From NCBI RefSeq assembly GCF_018691265.1, contig NW_024881327.1, positions 22,065,936 through 22,129,935 on the forward strand: DNA of 64,000 nt, written 5' to 3'. The notes under the pieces were generated by a model. That model made no database searches. It worked only from the letters and a program-made list of their open reading frames with translations, and was not told the origin of the DNA. This document shows, piece after piece, positions 13,243-27,215 of this stretch. The DNA comes from Tyto alba. Lineage: Eukaryota > Chordata > Aves > Strigiformes > Tytonidae. Made by a program: the position numbers and the translations under genes. Position 1 is the first letter of the stretch; the number at the start of each line of letters is the position of its first letter.

Positions 13243-16200
13243 TTTATATAACTTTTATGTAATCTTGTTGATATAAATAAATTAATGCATTATAAATCTT
13301 AAATTAAACTTTTTTTTTTTTCCAGTGGCAAAAAAAAAAAAAAATACAGTCACGCTGAAAATGTAAATTTTTTTTATTTCACGTTATTTGATTTTTTCCC
13401 CCATTATTTAGGTTCATTAGAAATTAGAAGAAAATAATAAATTGCATAAAATGTGTCATTTTCAAGCCCTATAATTACTTCAATAACAGGATGTTTAGAC
13501 CTATTCTTTGGTAGAAGGTTAAATTCATAAAACCCTAACAAATCTTCAGAATAACAATCTCTTGTCACAGAATAAGTTGTTTGCTCTGGATCTTTTTATT
13601 TTAAGTAGCTAGAGATCCAGCTTACAAGGTAAAATCTATGTCACTATTTCCTACAACCTATGACTTTGTATCACTGTGAACATCTCACAGGCATTAATAA
13701 ATTCTTCCTGATATATGAATGAGGAACAGAAATGGTATAATCTTGGTATCTCTCAAGTCAACTGCAACCTCACTGGAGTTTTTCTTGCTGGAAAACACAT
13801 GTTTCTTCAGAGCTATACTTTCTTTCAGCAAGTGCTGCAATTGCAGTTAAGATCAATGTGGTTCAGCATCATATTTTCTGAGTTCTAGGACTTAGGAATA
13901 AATGAACAGTAATAAAAGACTCTTTTTGTCCTGGATACTCAAGTCTAGAAGATCTGAAAATAAAGTGAAGATCAGAATTTCAACAAAAAACAAATTTGTG
14001 TTGGTATCCCAACACTACAAATAGAACTTAACGGAACCTAAGTATGAGTTTGCCTTGAGTTGTTCATGGAAACATTTTTCAGAAAAATTAAACATTCTCA
14101 CAGTTTGAGAGTCTGCTGTACTATGGAAACATTGCAGGAACAATAGTCTGATAATATAAATTTGTATATGTAATATTTTGCAAGGTTACTGTGACCTTCA
14201 GTTGTCATCTGCCATGAATTTGCCTTGCAAATTTGAATTATCACTAATTTCCCTCCTTTCCTCCCTTCCCGAATTACTTAGGTTTCCCTCTTTGTTTAAT
14301 TTGCTTGTTGGACCAGATCCTCCCTTTTACAAATTGACTATCCAGTTAAATGTAGATTACTTTCGTAGGATCTGTGATATTACACTAGTTCTACAAATGA
14401 TCAATGAGAAAATGAACATTCTTTTAACAGAAAAAAAGGACTCAAAGGCTTTTAAAAATTCTAAAACACTACAAAAGGAGCAACATTGTTATACAACAAC
14501 CTTATTTAGAAAAATAGCACATCCTATTCTCATCCCACCTCAAGTCAACAAGTTTGTCTAATCAGTCGCAAATAAGCTACAGTATTTTACCATACTTGTA
14601 CATGTCTGTTATCATCAGTCTCTTAAGACATCATTATCTATAGCGATGGTAGGGCTCATAAATAATTAACTTTTTTTTTTCAAATCTGAAAGGAAACATA
14701 AACTAGAAACAGAAATTTTAATGAGGGATTTATTGCACAAATCCACAAAAAAAAAAAAAAAAAATTTAATTCATGTGTTCGAGAAACCGCAAAAATTTTA
14801 GTATAAACATTTAGGTTGAAAGCTGCTTCAAAGTGGGTTTGGATATCAGATATTAACAACTTCTTAGTTGTGCAAAAGTCTCACCAGCTGTAGTATAAAG
14901 TTTTGTGAACTTTGCATTAGAACAATTAATCACTGAAATGGCAATAAACTAGTGTGTCCATTGGCACGCAGATAAATCACACGTGATTTCTTTCTAATGT
15001 AAGTCACCAAGAATAATAGAAAATACAGCTGGCAGGAATATTAGGAGATTATCTACTTTGTTTCTTTCCTTAAGTCAAAATCAAGTGCACCTTGTCAATG
15101 CTTGACAGATACTGTCTAACATCCCATCATGGTGCTTCCACAGTCTCCCAAAGCAATATGGTCCTTAAAGATAGAAAGTCTTCTGAGGTATTTCAGCCTT
15201 AATCTACCTTTCTTTAATTTATTTCTTGTCACAAGCATTCCAGATATGGAAAGCAGTTTACCCCTTTCGTCTGTTCAACAATCTTTTATATATTCAAAGA
15301 CCATTATTCTGTTTAACATGATGCAAGCTTTTTCAGCACAGCTAGCTTTTCAGTGCTCAAAAACTGCAAGAAAAGTAAGCACAAGTCTGCCCTCAGCATC
15401 CAGAAACTGAGCTCTGAATGGAGACTGTGGTTAGAGGAACTTATATTTGGAAATGTGCTGCAGTAGAAAAGGAAACTTAAAATGGAGTCAGGAACAGTTT
15501 TCATGCACAGAAAGGTGCATCATCCCCTTTTCACAGTGAATATAAAGTGCCCAGGTAAAACATAGCAGTATAATATTTATGTTCAGCTCCCATGTGCTTT
15601 TGCAAATTTTATGATGCAATGAAGGATATAGCCTGAATTTTGGAATGTATGTCAAACCTCGACAGATTTCCTTCAGTTACGTAACCTCAGTGTCTAGCAG
15701 AACATCTATACACAAATTAAATTACTCATAGGTAATTGTCTTCTCTGTTGCTGCTCATTGGTGTTTATCTCATTGTTTAAGTTAGGGAAGTAGGATGGAT
15801 TTAGGGCCTAGCTCCTCAGTGTTCAATATTCTTCACATGAAAGGAGCTTCTATGAAATGAAGCTTCATATTCCATTGAGAAGCAGAAGTCAGAAAACATT
15901 TATTTAAAATTCATTGGCTTCTTTAAGCATTTTATTTTCTTTATTTTTATGTTTTTATTTTAAGCTTTTTTTTTTTACTGTTTGTTTTGATTTTATTTGA
16001 TTGTTTGTTTTTTACTTTACTAAGATTTCCTTTTTCCATTATACATTATTACATATTCATATCAGCATTCTGTCACAGGGTATGTGTTGGAATATGAAAG
16101 TGTAAATTGAATAAAAATTCGGATCTATATGCAGGGCTGGACCATCTGTTTCATGAGCACTGAGGTCTAAAATACCTCATATTAGGTACCTCTAAAATTC

Positions 16201-16410
16201 TCATAAGAGAAACATTGAAACTCCTGGGAACATTTGTTTGCACAAATTATCATATCTAAATATCTATATATATTTAAGTATCTCTAAAAAGTAGTTGGCA
16301 AGACGTTCTTGTTTTGCTTTGCATTTCACTTTACTGTTATAGCAGAAAAAGAGTATCAAACTTTTCTCCACCTTTTCTTCTTTTCTTAACTAAGTTGTTT
16401 GTTTTGGTTT

Positions 16411-16455
16411 GTTTTGTTTTGTTTTGTTTTGTTTTGTTTTGTTTTGTTTTGTTTT
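16411..16455 (+). repeat. (GTTTT)9 pentanucleotide microsatellite
   Basis: Nine uninterrupted GTTTT units, preceded by degenerate units from about 16396. The purity suggests a polymorphic locus. Confidence 0.95.
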
Positions 16456-16796
16456 AATTTATTCAATGTAATAACCTATCTTAACTCCTTATGCTCCTTG
16501 GAAAAATCTTTCTGACTTTGGGGTTAGCACAACTTCTACTCTCCTTTTCCTTTGGATGGGAATAGATAAATGGTCACTGAAATACGCAGGTGACTAATAA
16601 TTTACAAGGAACCAAAAATAGCACAGCCCAGTGTTGGATGTTCACCTGTTTGATTCAAGTCAACAGCATATTCTTGACTAAATGTTCTCTGTAGGACTCT
16701 GAATCAGCTGAATTTTCAAGACCACTGAAGTAACCCAAGGGAATATCTTAGAGTATCTATGGCATCTCTCCTGGATTTGCAGAGCCAACATTATTT

Positions 16797-16830
16797 AAAA
16801 AAAAAACAACCAACCAAACAAACAAACAGA
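16797..16830 (+). repeat. A-rich (AAAC)n tract
   Basis: A run of A followed by CAAC and CAAA/AAAC units, ending in CAGACAATAG. A common kind of simple repeat in AT-rich vertebrate DNA. Confidence 0.85.
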
Positions 16831-17894
16831 CAATAGATAGTCTTTGAAGGAAGGTCATGATGCTGAATCCATTTTACAAGACAGAGGCAAGAAGTAGAAA
16901 ACTGGACTGGAATTGGACCCTTCTTTTTTTGGCATTGTCACTATTTTTCAGAAAGCTGTTTTCATAGTGCTTGGGCACAATTCTATGTCAAAACTTAGAC
17001 AACTCTTCTTCAAGTTATTTCTCTGCTGGTGGGAGATTAAATGAATTCCTATTACCAAGAACATAAGTAAATTCATAACAACCTGTTCCAAAATATTTTT
17101 TCCATATGAAGTCGAACAATTATTTATTATTAGCCAGGTAAAATCTGCCACTCTGCACATTTCAAGTTCTGCATTATTAGGCAGTAAAAACAGACTGTCA
17201 CTCAGGCTCAGGATAGTTTATATTTAAACCTAATACATATTATTCTAGGTGATCTAGTTTTGCTATAAATCTTTGCATGTGTTTTGGAATGTATGTTCTA
17301 CGAGTGACGGTTGTAAATGAGAAGAGGATGACTTAACTGGATGTTATCCAGTCTGTGGGTGGTATTCAGTCAGCATGATTTTTCATAGAAAACTCTATTC
17401 AGTATTACTCAAGTTTTGTTTTTCTGTGCAAAAGGTATTCACAAAGAACAATGCTGGCAACATTATCATCTCCAAATATACATTTTAATGGGTGTTTCCA
17501 ATTCAGAGATTATTTTAGAACTGGTTCATAACCATAAGTAGCAAGAATTCTTCATGTGATTTTCAGTATAGCCAAGGTCTCCTTCTGAGCATGATTTACA
17601 GTCAAAGAAATGACAGGAAACTGGCACTACTTTCCAACAAACTCAGTGCATTTTCACTAAAAAGAGATATTTCAAAGCAAATAAAATATTTTGCTTCTTT
17701 CTGTCAGGAATTGTATTTCAGAGGCCTACCCTTCTTATTGATGAATCTTGAAATTACTCATAATTTTGTTACTGCCACTGAGTGTTAAGTTTTGTATTGC
17801 AAGTCAAATTTATCTCTTAGTAAGAATGTGTCTTAAATAAAAAATCTGTACATTTTCTTACTAGAAAATCTAGTAAGTCTCCTTTCTGTATACA

Positions 17895-18576
17895 TGTTGT
17901 GGTTTAGCCCCAGCTAGCAACTAAGCACCACACAGCCACTCACTCCTGCCCCCACAGTGGGATGGGGAGGAGAATCAGAAAAAAGGTAAAATTCGTGGGT
18001 TGAGATAAGAACAGTTTAATGATCAAAATAAAATAAAACATGATCCCGATATTATTATTATTAATTATTGTTATTATTCTATTATAATATTAATATTGTT
18101 ATTATTACCATTGTTGTTATTATTATTTTTTGTTATTGTTATTATCGTTGTTATTATTATTGTTATTATTATTATACTTAATGAATGTAGCAAAAAGACA
18201 GGAATAAAACTCAAGAAAAGACAAGTGATGCACAGTGCAATAGTTCACCACCCACTGACTGATGCCTGAGCAGCGATCGGCCCCTCCCAGCCAACTCCCA
18301 CCCAGTTTATATACTGAGCATGATGTTCTATGGTATAGAATATCCTTCTGGTTAGTTCAGGTCATCTGTCCTGTCCATACTTCCTCTCAGCTTCTTGTAC
18401 ACCTGCTTGCTGGCAAAGCACGGGAAACTGAAATATCCCTAATTCAGGATAAGCTCTGCTTAGCAACTACTAAAACATCAGTGCGTTATCAACATTATTA
18501 TCACACTAAATCCAAAATACAGCACTGTACCAGCTACTAGGAAGAAAAGTAACTCTCTCCTACCAAAACCAGGACA
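17895..18576 (-). mobile_element. Solo ERVL-type LTR with internal ATT-rich tract
   Basis: The minus strand runs from TGTCCTGGTTTTGG to GGGGCTAAACCACAACA, 682 bases. It carries TATATAAA (plus-strand TTTATATA at 18306-18313) and ATTAAA (plus-strand TTTAAT at 18015-18020) followed by CTGTTCTTATCTCAACCC. The flanks ATACA (17890-17894) and ATATA (18577-18581) match at four of five bases, fitting an aged 5-base duplication. It is the same family as the LTRs at 9921-10308 and 44366-44867. It is longer than the 44366 copy partly because of a trinucleotide-rich stretch of about 125 bases between the TATA region and the ATTAAA signal. No provirus interior adjoins it. Confidence 0.85.
18050..18176 (+). 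repeat. Imperfect ATT/TTG trinucleotide tract inside the LTR
   Basis: About 127 bases consist almost wholly of TTA, ATT and TTG units with scattered interruptions. The tract is in the transcribed leader part of the solo LTR. The related copy at 44366-44867 has only a short AT-rich run at the same place, so the tract has probably grown by slippage since insertion. Confidence 0.85.
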
Positions 18577-21500
18577 ATATAAAAGTGCCATTTTCACAGT
18601 GGTTTTGTCCCAGATATCTTGTTCTCAGTTATATCTTCTTCCACTGAGTAGGTTATAACAGAATATAGCATTCTTAAAATGTTATTAGGTTTCTGGTTGG
18701 CTATCATATATAGCACTTTTTATGATCAGCTAGGATATTGTACAGACTAAAAAATGTAACACCAGACTTATGAATTGTTCCAATTTTGTGTTATATATTT
18801 AAAGCTGACAGAAATATTTCCTAATTTAGAATCTGTTTTTGTTTGAGTCCATAATTTGACATTCTCTGAAGAATAACTTCTGTTTTGAAGTCTGTCAGAT
18901 TTATGTACAGAAGTTACATTTGCTAAGCAAGAAGGGTGGTCCAGTCCTACTTCTTTTATGGAAATCTAAACAACTTTAAACTTGAAGAGCTTAGAGAGAA
19001 TTGAGACTTTGTGGTTTTTCTAGTTCTAGGAGTAGCAATATGTAAACACTTCAGTTCCTGCAAAGGAGACAATTCTTATGAGCAATCTACGGTTGACTCA
19101 GAATTTCTTATACTTAAGTTCTTCCAACTCTTACTCATCAATCATTACAGTTCTAGCAACTAACTGAAAGAGTGGGGGAATGGAGAGATTACACCATATA
19201 GAGTCTGCAGAGAAACAAAACAAAAAGATGACAAGAAAGGAAAGAATGGAGGAGAAAGAACATGTGAAGAGGAGAAATGGTTGAAACAGGGAAACAGAGC
19301 AAGCATCAATATGAAGATGAGATTCTCTAATTTATAAACAGCACTATTCAGTGTTGAAAGGAAAGGATTTCATAATTTGTTAACATTTTAGTAATTAAGA
19401 TATGAAAGGAAATTACTAATTTGCACAATTCTATACATCTCTGAGTCTGGGAACTAGGGTGGTTTTGGCCAACAATCTTGACTGCCCTAGTGGTATAATA
19501 GTTAACCTCAACTTGGCTAATTTTTGCCTTGATTAAACAAATGTGCAAGTGATACTTATTGTTCATGCAGAAATATTTGCTTCTTCATGCCTCTATTCCT
19601 ACTTCTGCTTCACCTGTCTCATGACAGAAGTGATTTACAGTACTTTTTCTTATAGTTTTTAGCACATTCAGAATCAAACCTCACTTGAGTTTTCCCTGAA
19701 CCACTGTCATCTAAATAATAAACAGAAAAAAAGTTGAAAGAGTTTAAAAGTTTCGTCTAACTTCCAAAGCCAAGACAATCTTATCTCAGAAAGTATGTCA
19801 GATGCTTAAGACCAATGCATTGGCATTTATTACAGTATCAAGTTTAATATAGTTAATTCTAAGGATGATACACTTAAAACTCTACTCAACATAACCTAGG
19901 GGCAAAAATGTGACACCAAAACATTCAAATATCAAAGATTCTCCCTGAGTCTCGAAAAAACTGTAAATACATCTAGAAAACAAATCAAGGGTAGATTGGT
20001 TGTATCATCTTTGCTAAACTTCATGTTCTGCTGTGTTCACAATCCTTTCAAATGCATTTAGTTGTTTACAGGGTAACTGTAAACGGTTAAATGGAAAAAA
20101 AAGGGGAAAAAAGATGGAAAAAGATTACGTTCTATAATTATAGGCAAAATCATCAAAATAATATACTAAATCGACTTCCACTCCTAATACCATGGTATAA
20201 TTTATAGATACCATATGTTACAAGAGTTTGTTTTAAGTACTCATTACAGGTTCTGGAAATTATAGAGATTATTAACCTCTGTCTTCTTTAAATTGCTCAA
20301 ACAGATAGCTGGAGCTGAATATTTCCATCCTCAGGAGGAATAGACCATTTTTGGAATCTGTCATTCATTATTAAACTGTCTTTGCAGATCAACATATGAC
20401 TACTGCTAAAAACCAACGTCTCTAATACTAATAATGGGTCTGTAATCCAGATTCATTAATACTACATTATACATTTTCTTACGGGGCCACTTACAATTTT
20501 TCTCTTATGGATTTTCTGTATTAATAATTTATACCAGACCTTAACATTTATGATTTCAGCTTGATTGTATCTGTCTATCCAATATACTATCTTTATTTCA
20601 CTGAAAAACACTATTTATATTGTTTAATGTTTATGAGAAAATTAATAGATCAGTAATTACACTTTCTCAAAGTCACGCTGTGCACCCCTTAAGCAACAGA
20701 AACAGGTTTGCAGACCTTGTAGGTTCTGCTTATTTTATGGAAAGAACCAAACACACATGACAGTATTATTTTTTAACTAATTCATCATTAACTTGTGCAT
20801 TTTTTATGAATAAGATCCTTAAAATGAGTAAAGACTTAGAGTTATGACTTCAAAATCCATAATTTAACATTCATGGAAACATGGGAGTTTTTTTCAAGCT
20901 TGGCTTATTTTCAATAGCAACATCTACAGAGAAAGTAAGGTTTGAAAAATTCTAGTTTCAAATGTTTAAATTTACCTGAGTAGAAACACCTTTAACAGTC
21001 TGTATGAGGGAGAAAGGACAGTTTATTCATGTTCTCACATCTGGGAAAAAAGGGAGAAAAGATAAAAAAAACAGTGAGTATAAAAACGTGGGCTGAGATC
21101 AAGAAAATAAAAGAAAATTGTGAAAATTAGAAGCAATGGAAAAGGATCTCAAAGATGTAAACAAGAAATTAAATTATACGTGCAAGAATGAGAAAACATT
21201 CATAAATGTTCATAAACTCTTAAAGAGAAAGAAGTTGTTAAGATAGTTATTAAGATAGGGGATCTCAAGTTAGTATCAAAATGATGGCTCAGGTATGATG
21301 ATTTTTTCATCAAATGTAACTACAATACGTGAGAAAATGTTAAACAGTCAAAGAGTAAATAGATAGCTGGACCAAAGTATGGAGGATACAGCTGGAAAAA
21401 AAGATTAATATCAAAGCAGGTGATTTAACACATTACTTGAATGATTTAAGTATAATATTTAACTAAATCTTCCTTTTTTTCAGAAAAAAAATCAATCATG

Positions 21501-23809
21501 TTAAACAGATAAATGAGATTAATCAGACATACTTTAACTACACACTTACCAAAGTGTATTGGGGAGAATGAAACTGGCCACACAGTTTACAGTTCTATGG
21601 ATCTGACACTTTGCCAAGGAATCAGCTTTAAAACAAAACAGAAAATGATAAACATAATCCTATTTCTATCCAGCTATACTGGAGCACTTTAGAAGCTCTG
21701 TAAACTGAAGATTTTCCTATTGGTATATGAGGAGTTGGTATGCTTTCCATCCACTTTGATATATGTTTATCAGTCATGATTTTCTTCTCCAGTAAGACTG
21801 GGTTACTTGTGGCATTTTCCCCCTCATTACTGGACTCTCCTCCAGTATTTTATGAATACTGAAGCAAAATTCTCCATATGGAATAGGGGAATGATTCCAT
21901 ACTTGTGTTTGTTAGGACTGGAAATGCCATTTCAAGTATGTGCTATAACATTTACAGCACAATCAAGATTTATTAAAACTACTCCACAGAGCACTATTGT
22001 AAAGAATTTATGAACTGTAAAACTGCTATAAAGGTCACTTGAGATGCAAAAGTTTAATTTGGAGTATCATGTTATGGTGTAGTACTGCTAAACTTAATGC
22101 TTGTTTAAACAAATGGCCTGAGGATATTTGTCTCAGAATGTGGGGTTTATTAACTTCAGTAAGACAACTTTATATTATCTTTTTTTTCTGCTTTGCTTTG
22201 ATTTTTAAAGAACTGTTCACCTTTTTATTTCCACTAATCCATTACTTTACTTCTATGAAGGTGAGCATACAGAAGCAAAAAAAAATAATAAAAAATTTTT
22301 TTAGAGTCTAGTAGCACTGTGCATAGGTTTATTGTTTATCATTATTTTGAGGTTTAATATTCCATTTCATGCAGTTTTCTTTAATTACCAGCTGCAAAGA
22401 TTTAGAAAACATTTAACTGTCATCTGTGAAAAAAAAAAAAAAAGTTAAAGGAGAAATCATTATTTGTGGTGTAGAAATGCATGTGAATTCAACTGGATGA
22501 AGATCAAATTAATTTGCTGAAAATTAATAATATTTATAAAAGTTTCAAATGCAAAATTTCTCTTTCTTCCACCAACTCCTGTACTATTTCTATAACTCAG
22601 GATTGAATCAGTCATCACATCATATGGGTCAATCTGTGAATATGCAGAACTTTATTTAAGTTCATAGTGAGCAGTACAAGATTAGAATTCAGATCTCATT
22701 CTTCCAAATCTCAAACACTTGGAGAAATCCCTTGTTTGTATAGTTAAAGGCAGGCAGAAAATCACATTAAACTTCCAGGAAGCCTCATGTGCTAAAAAGC
22801 TGCAAATTTGTAAATTTGAAATATTTATTGTTTGCCACCAATAATTGTTTCCTGTTAAAATTGGCAAGGGTGATTAATTGTTTTCTCTTAGCATTTTATT
22901 GAGGATTTGGAATTTAACAGAGGGAAGCTGTAGTTGTGTAATGCCACCTACCCTAACAAATAGCTAGAGCTGGTCCTTATACAAGCAGAATTAAGAAAAT
23001 AAGTGATTTCATGTAGCTTCATAAAAAGGCACAAAGTTATTTGCATAGTGATAGCATCAGACAATGTATTTAAAGATCTTTGAGATAGTTTGTCTTTCAG
23101 CATATGGCTGTACAACATAGAGTCCAATATATGTTAGGATCACAATCATGACAATAATGAAAACAACTGGCAATAACATAACAAATGAGACTTGTGTCTT
23201 TTAGAAAATTGAAGAAAACTTGACATTTTGAGCTCATTTTTTCATGGAATTTGTACACATTCTACCATAGCCTTTATCCACCAGATGAATGAAGGTTTGT
23301 TTTCTAGTTTTCTTCAAGATGAAAATATTTTCGCTTTCTATACATCAAGCATATGGAAAAAAAAAAAAATCTCCAGACTAAAGAATGTTAAGGAGCAGAC
23401 ATTTAAAACAAATACCATTTGTTATAAAACAAATTAACATTTTCTGATGTCAAAGAAAAAGTGTAAAGATTCGTTATCTATTTCTTGGAGTATATTCCTT
23501 ATCAAGCAAATCCTTTGCCAGGAGGTTCTGCTATAGCTTATCCAAAGTTAGCTGCTTGGAACAGCAGTAAAAGCGGCTGCTTCTCAGTAATGAGTTTGCT
23601 ATTTGAACACAAACTAGGATAGAGGTTCTCTGAGATGCTTATGAAGAATTGATACTGAATCAGATGGGACATCCTAGAAGCAAGGGTTAGAGATGTCTAC
23701 CCTTTCACATTACATCTGAAGAAGGAATAACTCTCAATCCAAACAAATAAAATACTTCATGAACCAAGTAAAAACTTTGGTCAGAGAGACAAAACAAGCT
23801 ACTGTTTTG

Positions 23810-23827
23810 TTTTTTTTTTTTTTTTTT
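23810..23827 (+). repeat. Poly-T run
   Basis: Eighteen T residues. It produces a lysine run in a minus-strand frame at 23705-23938, which is therefore not evidence of coding. Confidence 0.9.
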
Positions 23828-26265
23828 CCCTACGTTGCATGAGTGTTGTGGTATGTGGAGAGAAAGCAGACAACACAGGCTTGTAAAGCAGGGGTGGGAA
23901 AAGGAAGTGAAAAAAGTAATGCTGCCCATGTTAGTCACACAATGACTGCTAGAATGGACCTAAGTCTGTGGCCAGTTTTGTTTATCAATGTTTAATTACA
24001 GGAAATCTAGTATTTTAGATGAAAATGCTGATGAGGAAGAGAAATATAACATCTATTCCAGAAAAAAGAAGGGGTCTAAACTCATCAAAATATTGTTAAT
24101 TTTAAAAATAGACAAGGCAGTATTTTGTGTCATCTACTATTGATTCTCTACCAATATGAAACTCTAAAATCAGACGTGCTTCCTCTCACTTTCAGTACAA
24201 CAAATTGCCTGTGGTCTTCGATGTATTTCTTCAAGTGTTAAATTAACAAACCAGATCCACAAGCTGTCAGTGAGGAATGTTCCTGCATGTTCATTTTCAG
24301 CAAGAGACAACATTCACCCTGCAGACTCAGCAGTCTGCCTAGGTCAGGTCTTCTGGTTTTGATGGGGACTGTATTCAAAATAAGTGTATTTACTATAAAA
24401 AGAGGGGTTTGTTTGTTTGAGTTTTTTATCTTGACATAGCAAGTATAAATAAATAAGCATGTACTGCCATGAAATATTTAATCAGAGCCATAGGAAGAAG
24501 TAATTTCCTGAGGTCTCTGGGCAGATATTTTTAAATATATCCTGCCAACTCTTTGATAAAACTTTCATTTAAATTCCAAGTTACCCAAGGAAGCTATTTA
24601 GGTTTTCGAATAGTATTTTATATTTCAAGGGGAAAAATAAGTTTGTGTTTACTTGTGAACTACATACTAAATTCTGCACACTAGGATGATATTTTTATGA
24701 CCAAAAGACCTCACGCATACATTTCTCTATGTACCTGAAGCTCAGCTGAAAAACATTGTTTTACCCATCAGCACACTGAAAACATGCCTTCGTGATATAC
24801 ATATGGATTTTGTTCTGCTTTACTGTGATATTTGTTCTACACGACTAGCCATAAGTATCTGTTAGACTCACCACAAAAGCAATCTGGAAGTAAATACTAA
24901 CAATTGAGCTATTAGCCTAAGGAAAATGTGCACTTTTGCAAATAAGGAATGAGTACTTAAGATAAATCATCAAGACAAGTCATGCATTAAACATTTTTAA
25001 AAGTACTGTGCATGTAACATAGCACTGGATTTTATCACATAGTGTCATAGAAATGTGCAGAGGTCATAACTAAGTAGTTTACAGTGAGACGGTGATGTAG
25101 GCTAAGCACAGGCCTGTAAAGTATTTTGAAGTGAAAATGGACAAGGCCAAATAAAGCAGGTGAATCAGGGGAAATTTTATGGATAGAATCCACAGAGATA
25201 AGATTCTTTATGTAGGAGCCTCTTTTCTACAAAACCTACCAAGATCTTGTGGTACTGAAGGGAGAGACTATCAGGATTTAACAGTGCCCATTGATAGGAT
25301 TAGAATGAGTTTGAAGGCAAAGGCAGATACTTGCAGGATGCTAAAACAGCAGCTGAGTGGGATGATAAAGAAGTACAAACTAAAGAAGTAGGACAGCATT
25401 AATTCATGAAATTAGGTTGCCAGTAGGAGACTATGATCAACTAAGGGCAGCAGATTGAGAAGGATGAGAATGCAAAAGAGGTTACAGGGCTTTGAGGAAA
25501 CTGAGATTGTTAATAACAGTAAGAGTGCTTACATGCACTGCATGAATACAGCACAAAGATGCTGAAGGGGAATTAGCAGTGAAGAACCTAAGGCTACAGA
25601 ACCAATTACATTCAAAAAGGTCATTGTTGAGCATGGAAAGAAGGGAGCATGTTGGATGTAAGACAGAATCTGGAATGGTTCTTTGAAAGTGTCTGCCCAT
25701 ATGATGTGGTGTGATGATGAAAAAGAGGAAATGAATGCTGGTAAAAACTAAAAAGGAACAATGAGCAAGTGAAGCACTGGTACTCTTTAAACCTACTGTA
25801 CTTTTGTATCCTCAGTAATGTTGATGGAGAGAAATCAACAAAATCAAGAACAGGATGAAGAGCTTAAGGGAATAATTATTCATAATTTTTCATAACAAAG
25901 GAAGCCAAAGAAGTTATTAGGTACTAAGTTTAAAACAAACAAGAGGTACTTTTCACAAAAGAAATAACATATTACAGAACTTTGTGACCTTCACAGGAAA
26001 ATATGGAAGCCTGAAAAATAAGTAGGTTCAGAAAAGGTTTAGAGACATTCACAGAAAGAAGGTTTTTCAAGATCTGTTAAATACAGCCATATAGATTACA
26101 AATCTACACTACAGATTCAAAGGGGCTGCCACAGTATTTGAGGGAACTTTTACTATGTTTCTGTATTGTCATATGTTCTCCGGCATCTGCTTACAGTCAC
26201 TAGAACAAACTGGACACTGGGTGACTGATTTATGTTTTCCCTCTATCTATCTTCTCTCTCGTGTG

Positions 26266-26297
26266 CAAACACACACATGTACACACATACACACACC
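26266..26297 (+). repeat. Imperfect (CA)n microsatellite
   Basis: CA dinucleotides interrupted by TGTA and TACA. Length about 32 bases. Confidence 0.85.
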
Positions 26298-27100
26298 GAA
26301 AGCAAGACTTTTGAACCCTTAAAGGAAGACTAGAGTAATGTCTGGAAGAATACCGATTTACCTGTGTACCTTTCAGAAGAATACTAGATTATACAGCATG
26401 TAGAGTGACTTTTATCAAACATTCAGTTCATATGGTTAACAAAAAAAATATTTTTATTTTAAGAATGCAGCCATTGCCAAAGATTTACAAAGGGCAGAAT
26501 CTCAGATGCTGAGCCCTGCTGGATCTGTCATGAGCACTCTGGGGAAGACCCAGTTTAAGGTTAGGAAAATGATGATACTCTATTCCAGGAAAAGTAAATA
26601 CATGCGGCCTCCCATATGCAGGATGTGAAGTCAGGCCTCTTTATTTAGTCATTCACACTGAAGTACGGTACAAGTTACAATGAAGTTCAGTGCCTCTAAC
26701 TACTAGTTTATGTGTACGATCACAGAAACTGTCAGGCAATCATAAAAATAGCTTGGCAGACACATTCAGGGTAAAAATATAGTAAAATAGTATAGATAGA
26801 ATATTTGAAGCATTACAGAATCTTGTATCTGTTCTAATTATTACAAATGTGACTTCCTTCAGAAGGAAGACTGGAGATACTGAGTTGAGGAGAGAAGATG
26901 GTGAGATGAGGATCAGTAGGTAAAATCAAAGGAACTTAAGGTAGCTAGAGTCTCCAGCTACTGAAATCTGTAGCGAAAAGTCCTGTTGATAGATCATCTT
27001 TCACCAATGGAAATTAAGAGCAATTTCTATTTTAGTGCAAAAATAATTTCTCTTTAAAATCATCATGGTTCCAAGTGCACTTAAACTGAACTAAGATCAA

Positions 27101-27215
27101 GGTATATATATGCGTATATATATGTATATATACACACACACATATGTATATACTCACAAAGCAGGGTGGGGCTTGGTGGTGTGTGCGTATACATATACAA
27201 AAAATTTTATATATA
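27101..27215 (+). repeat. TA/CA-rich simple repeat with inverted halves
   Basis: A TATATA-CACACA tract (27101-27152) and a GTGTGTGCGTATACATATAC tract (27179-27198) surround a G-rich centre. The two halves are complementary over about 18 positions with a two-base bulge, so the locus can fold into a hairpin with a loop of about 37 bases. Confidence 0.8.

Larger units (their letters stand above)
10309..17894. other. AT-rich non-coding sequence
   Basis: No supported gene. The longest frame (14178-14561, 127 codons) has no recognisable domain or splice context. Poly-A/T runs occur at 13311-13322, 13330-13344 and 14747-14764, plus the GTTTT array at 16411. Confidence 0.55.

Noticed and set aside
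14178..14561. 127-codon plus-strand open frame
   Set aside because: It shows no domain, no splice or promoter context and an ordinary AT-rich composition. Frames of this size are expected by chance in 64 kb read six ways.
17895..18576. A complete provirus
   Set aside because: Only one LTR is present here, with near-matching target-site flanks on both sides and no internal coding sequence, so it is a solo LTR.
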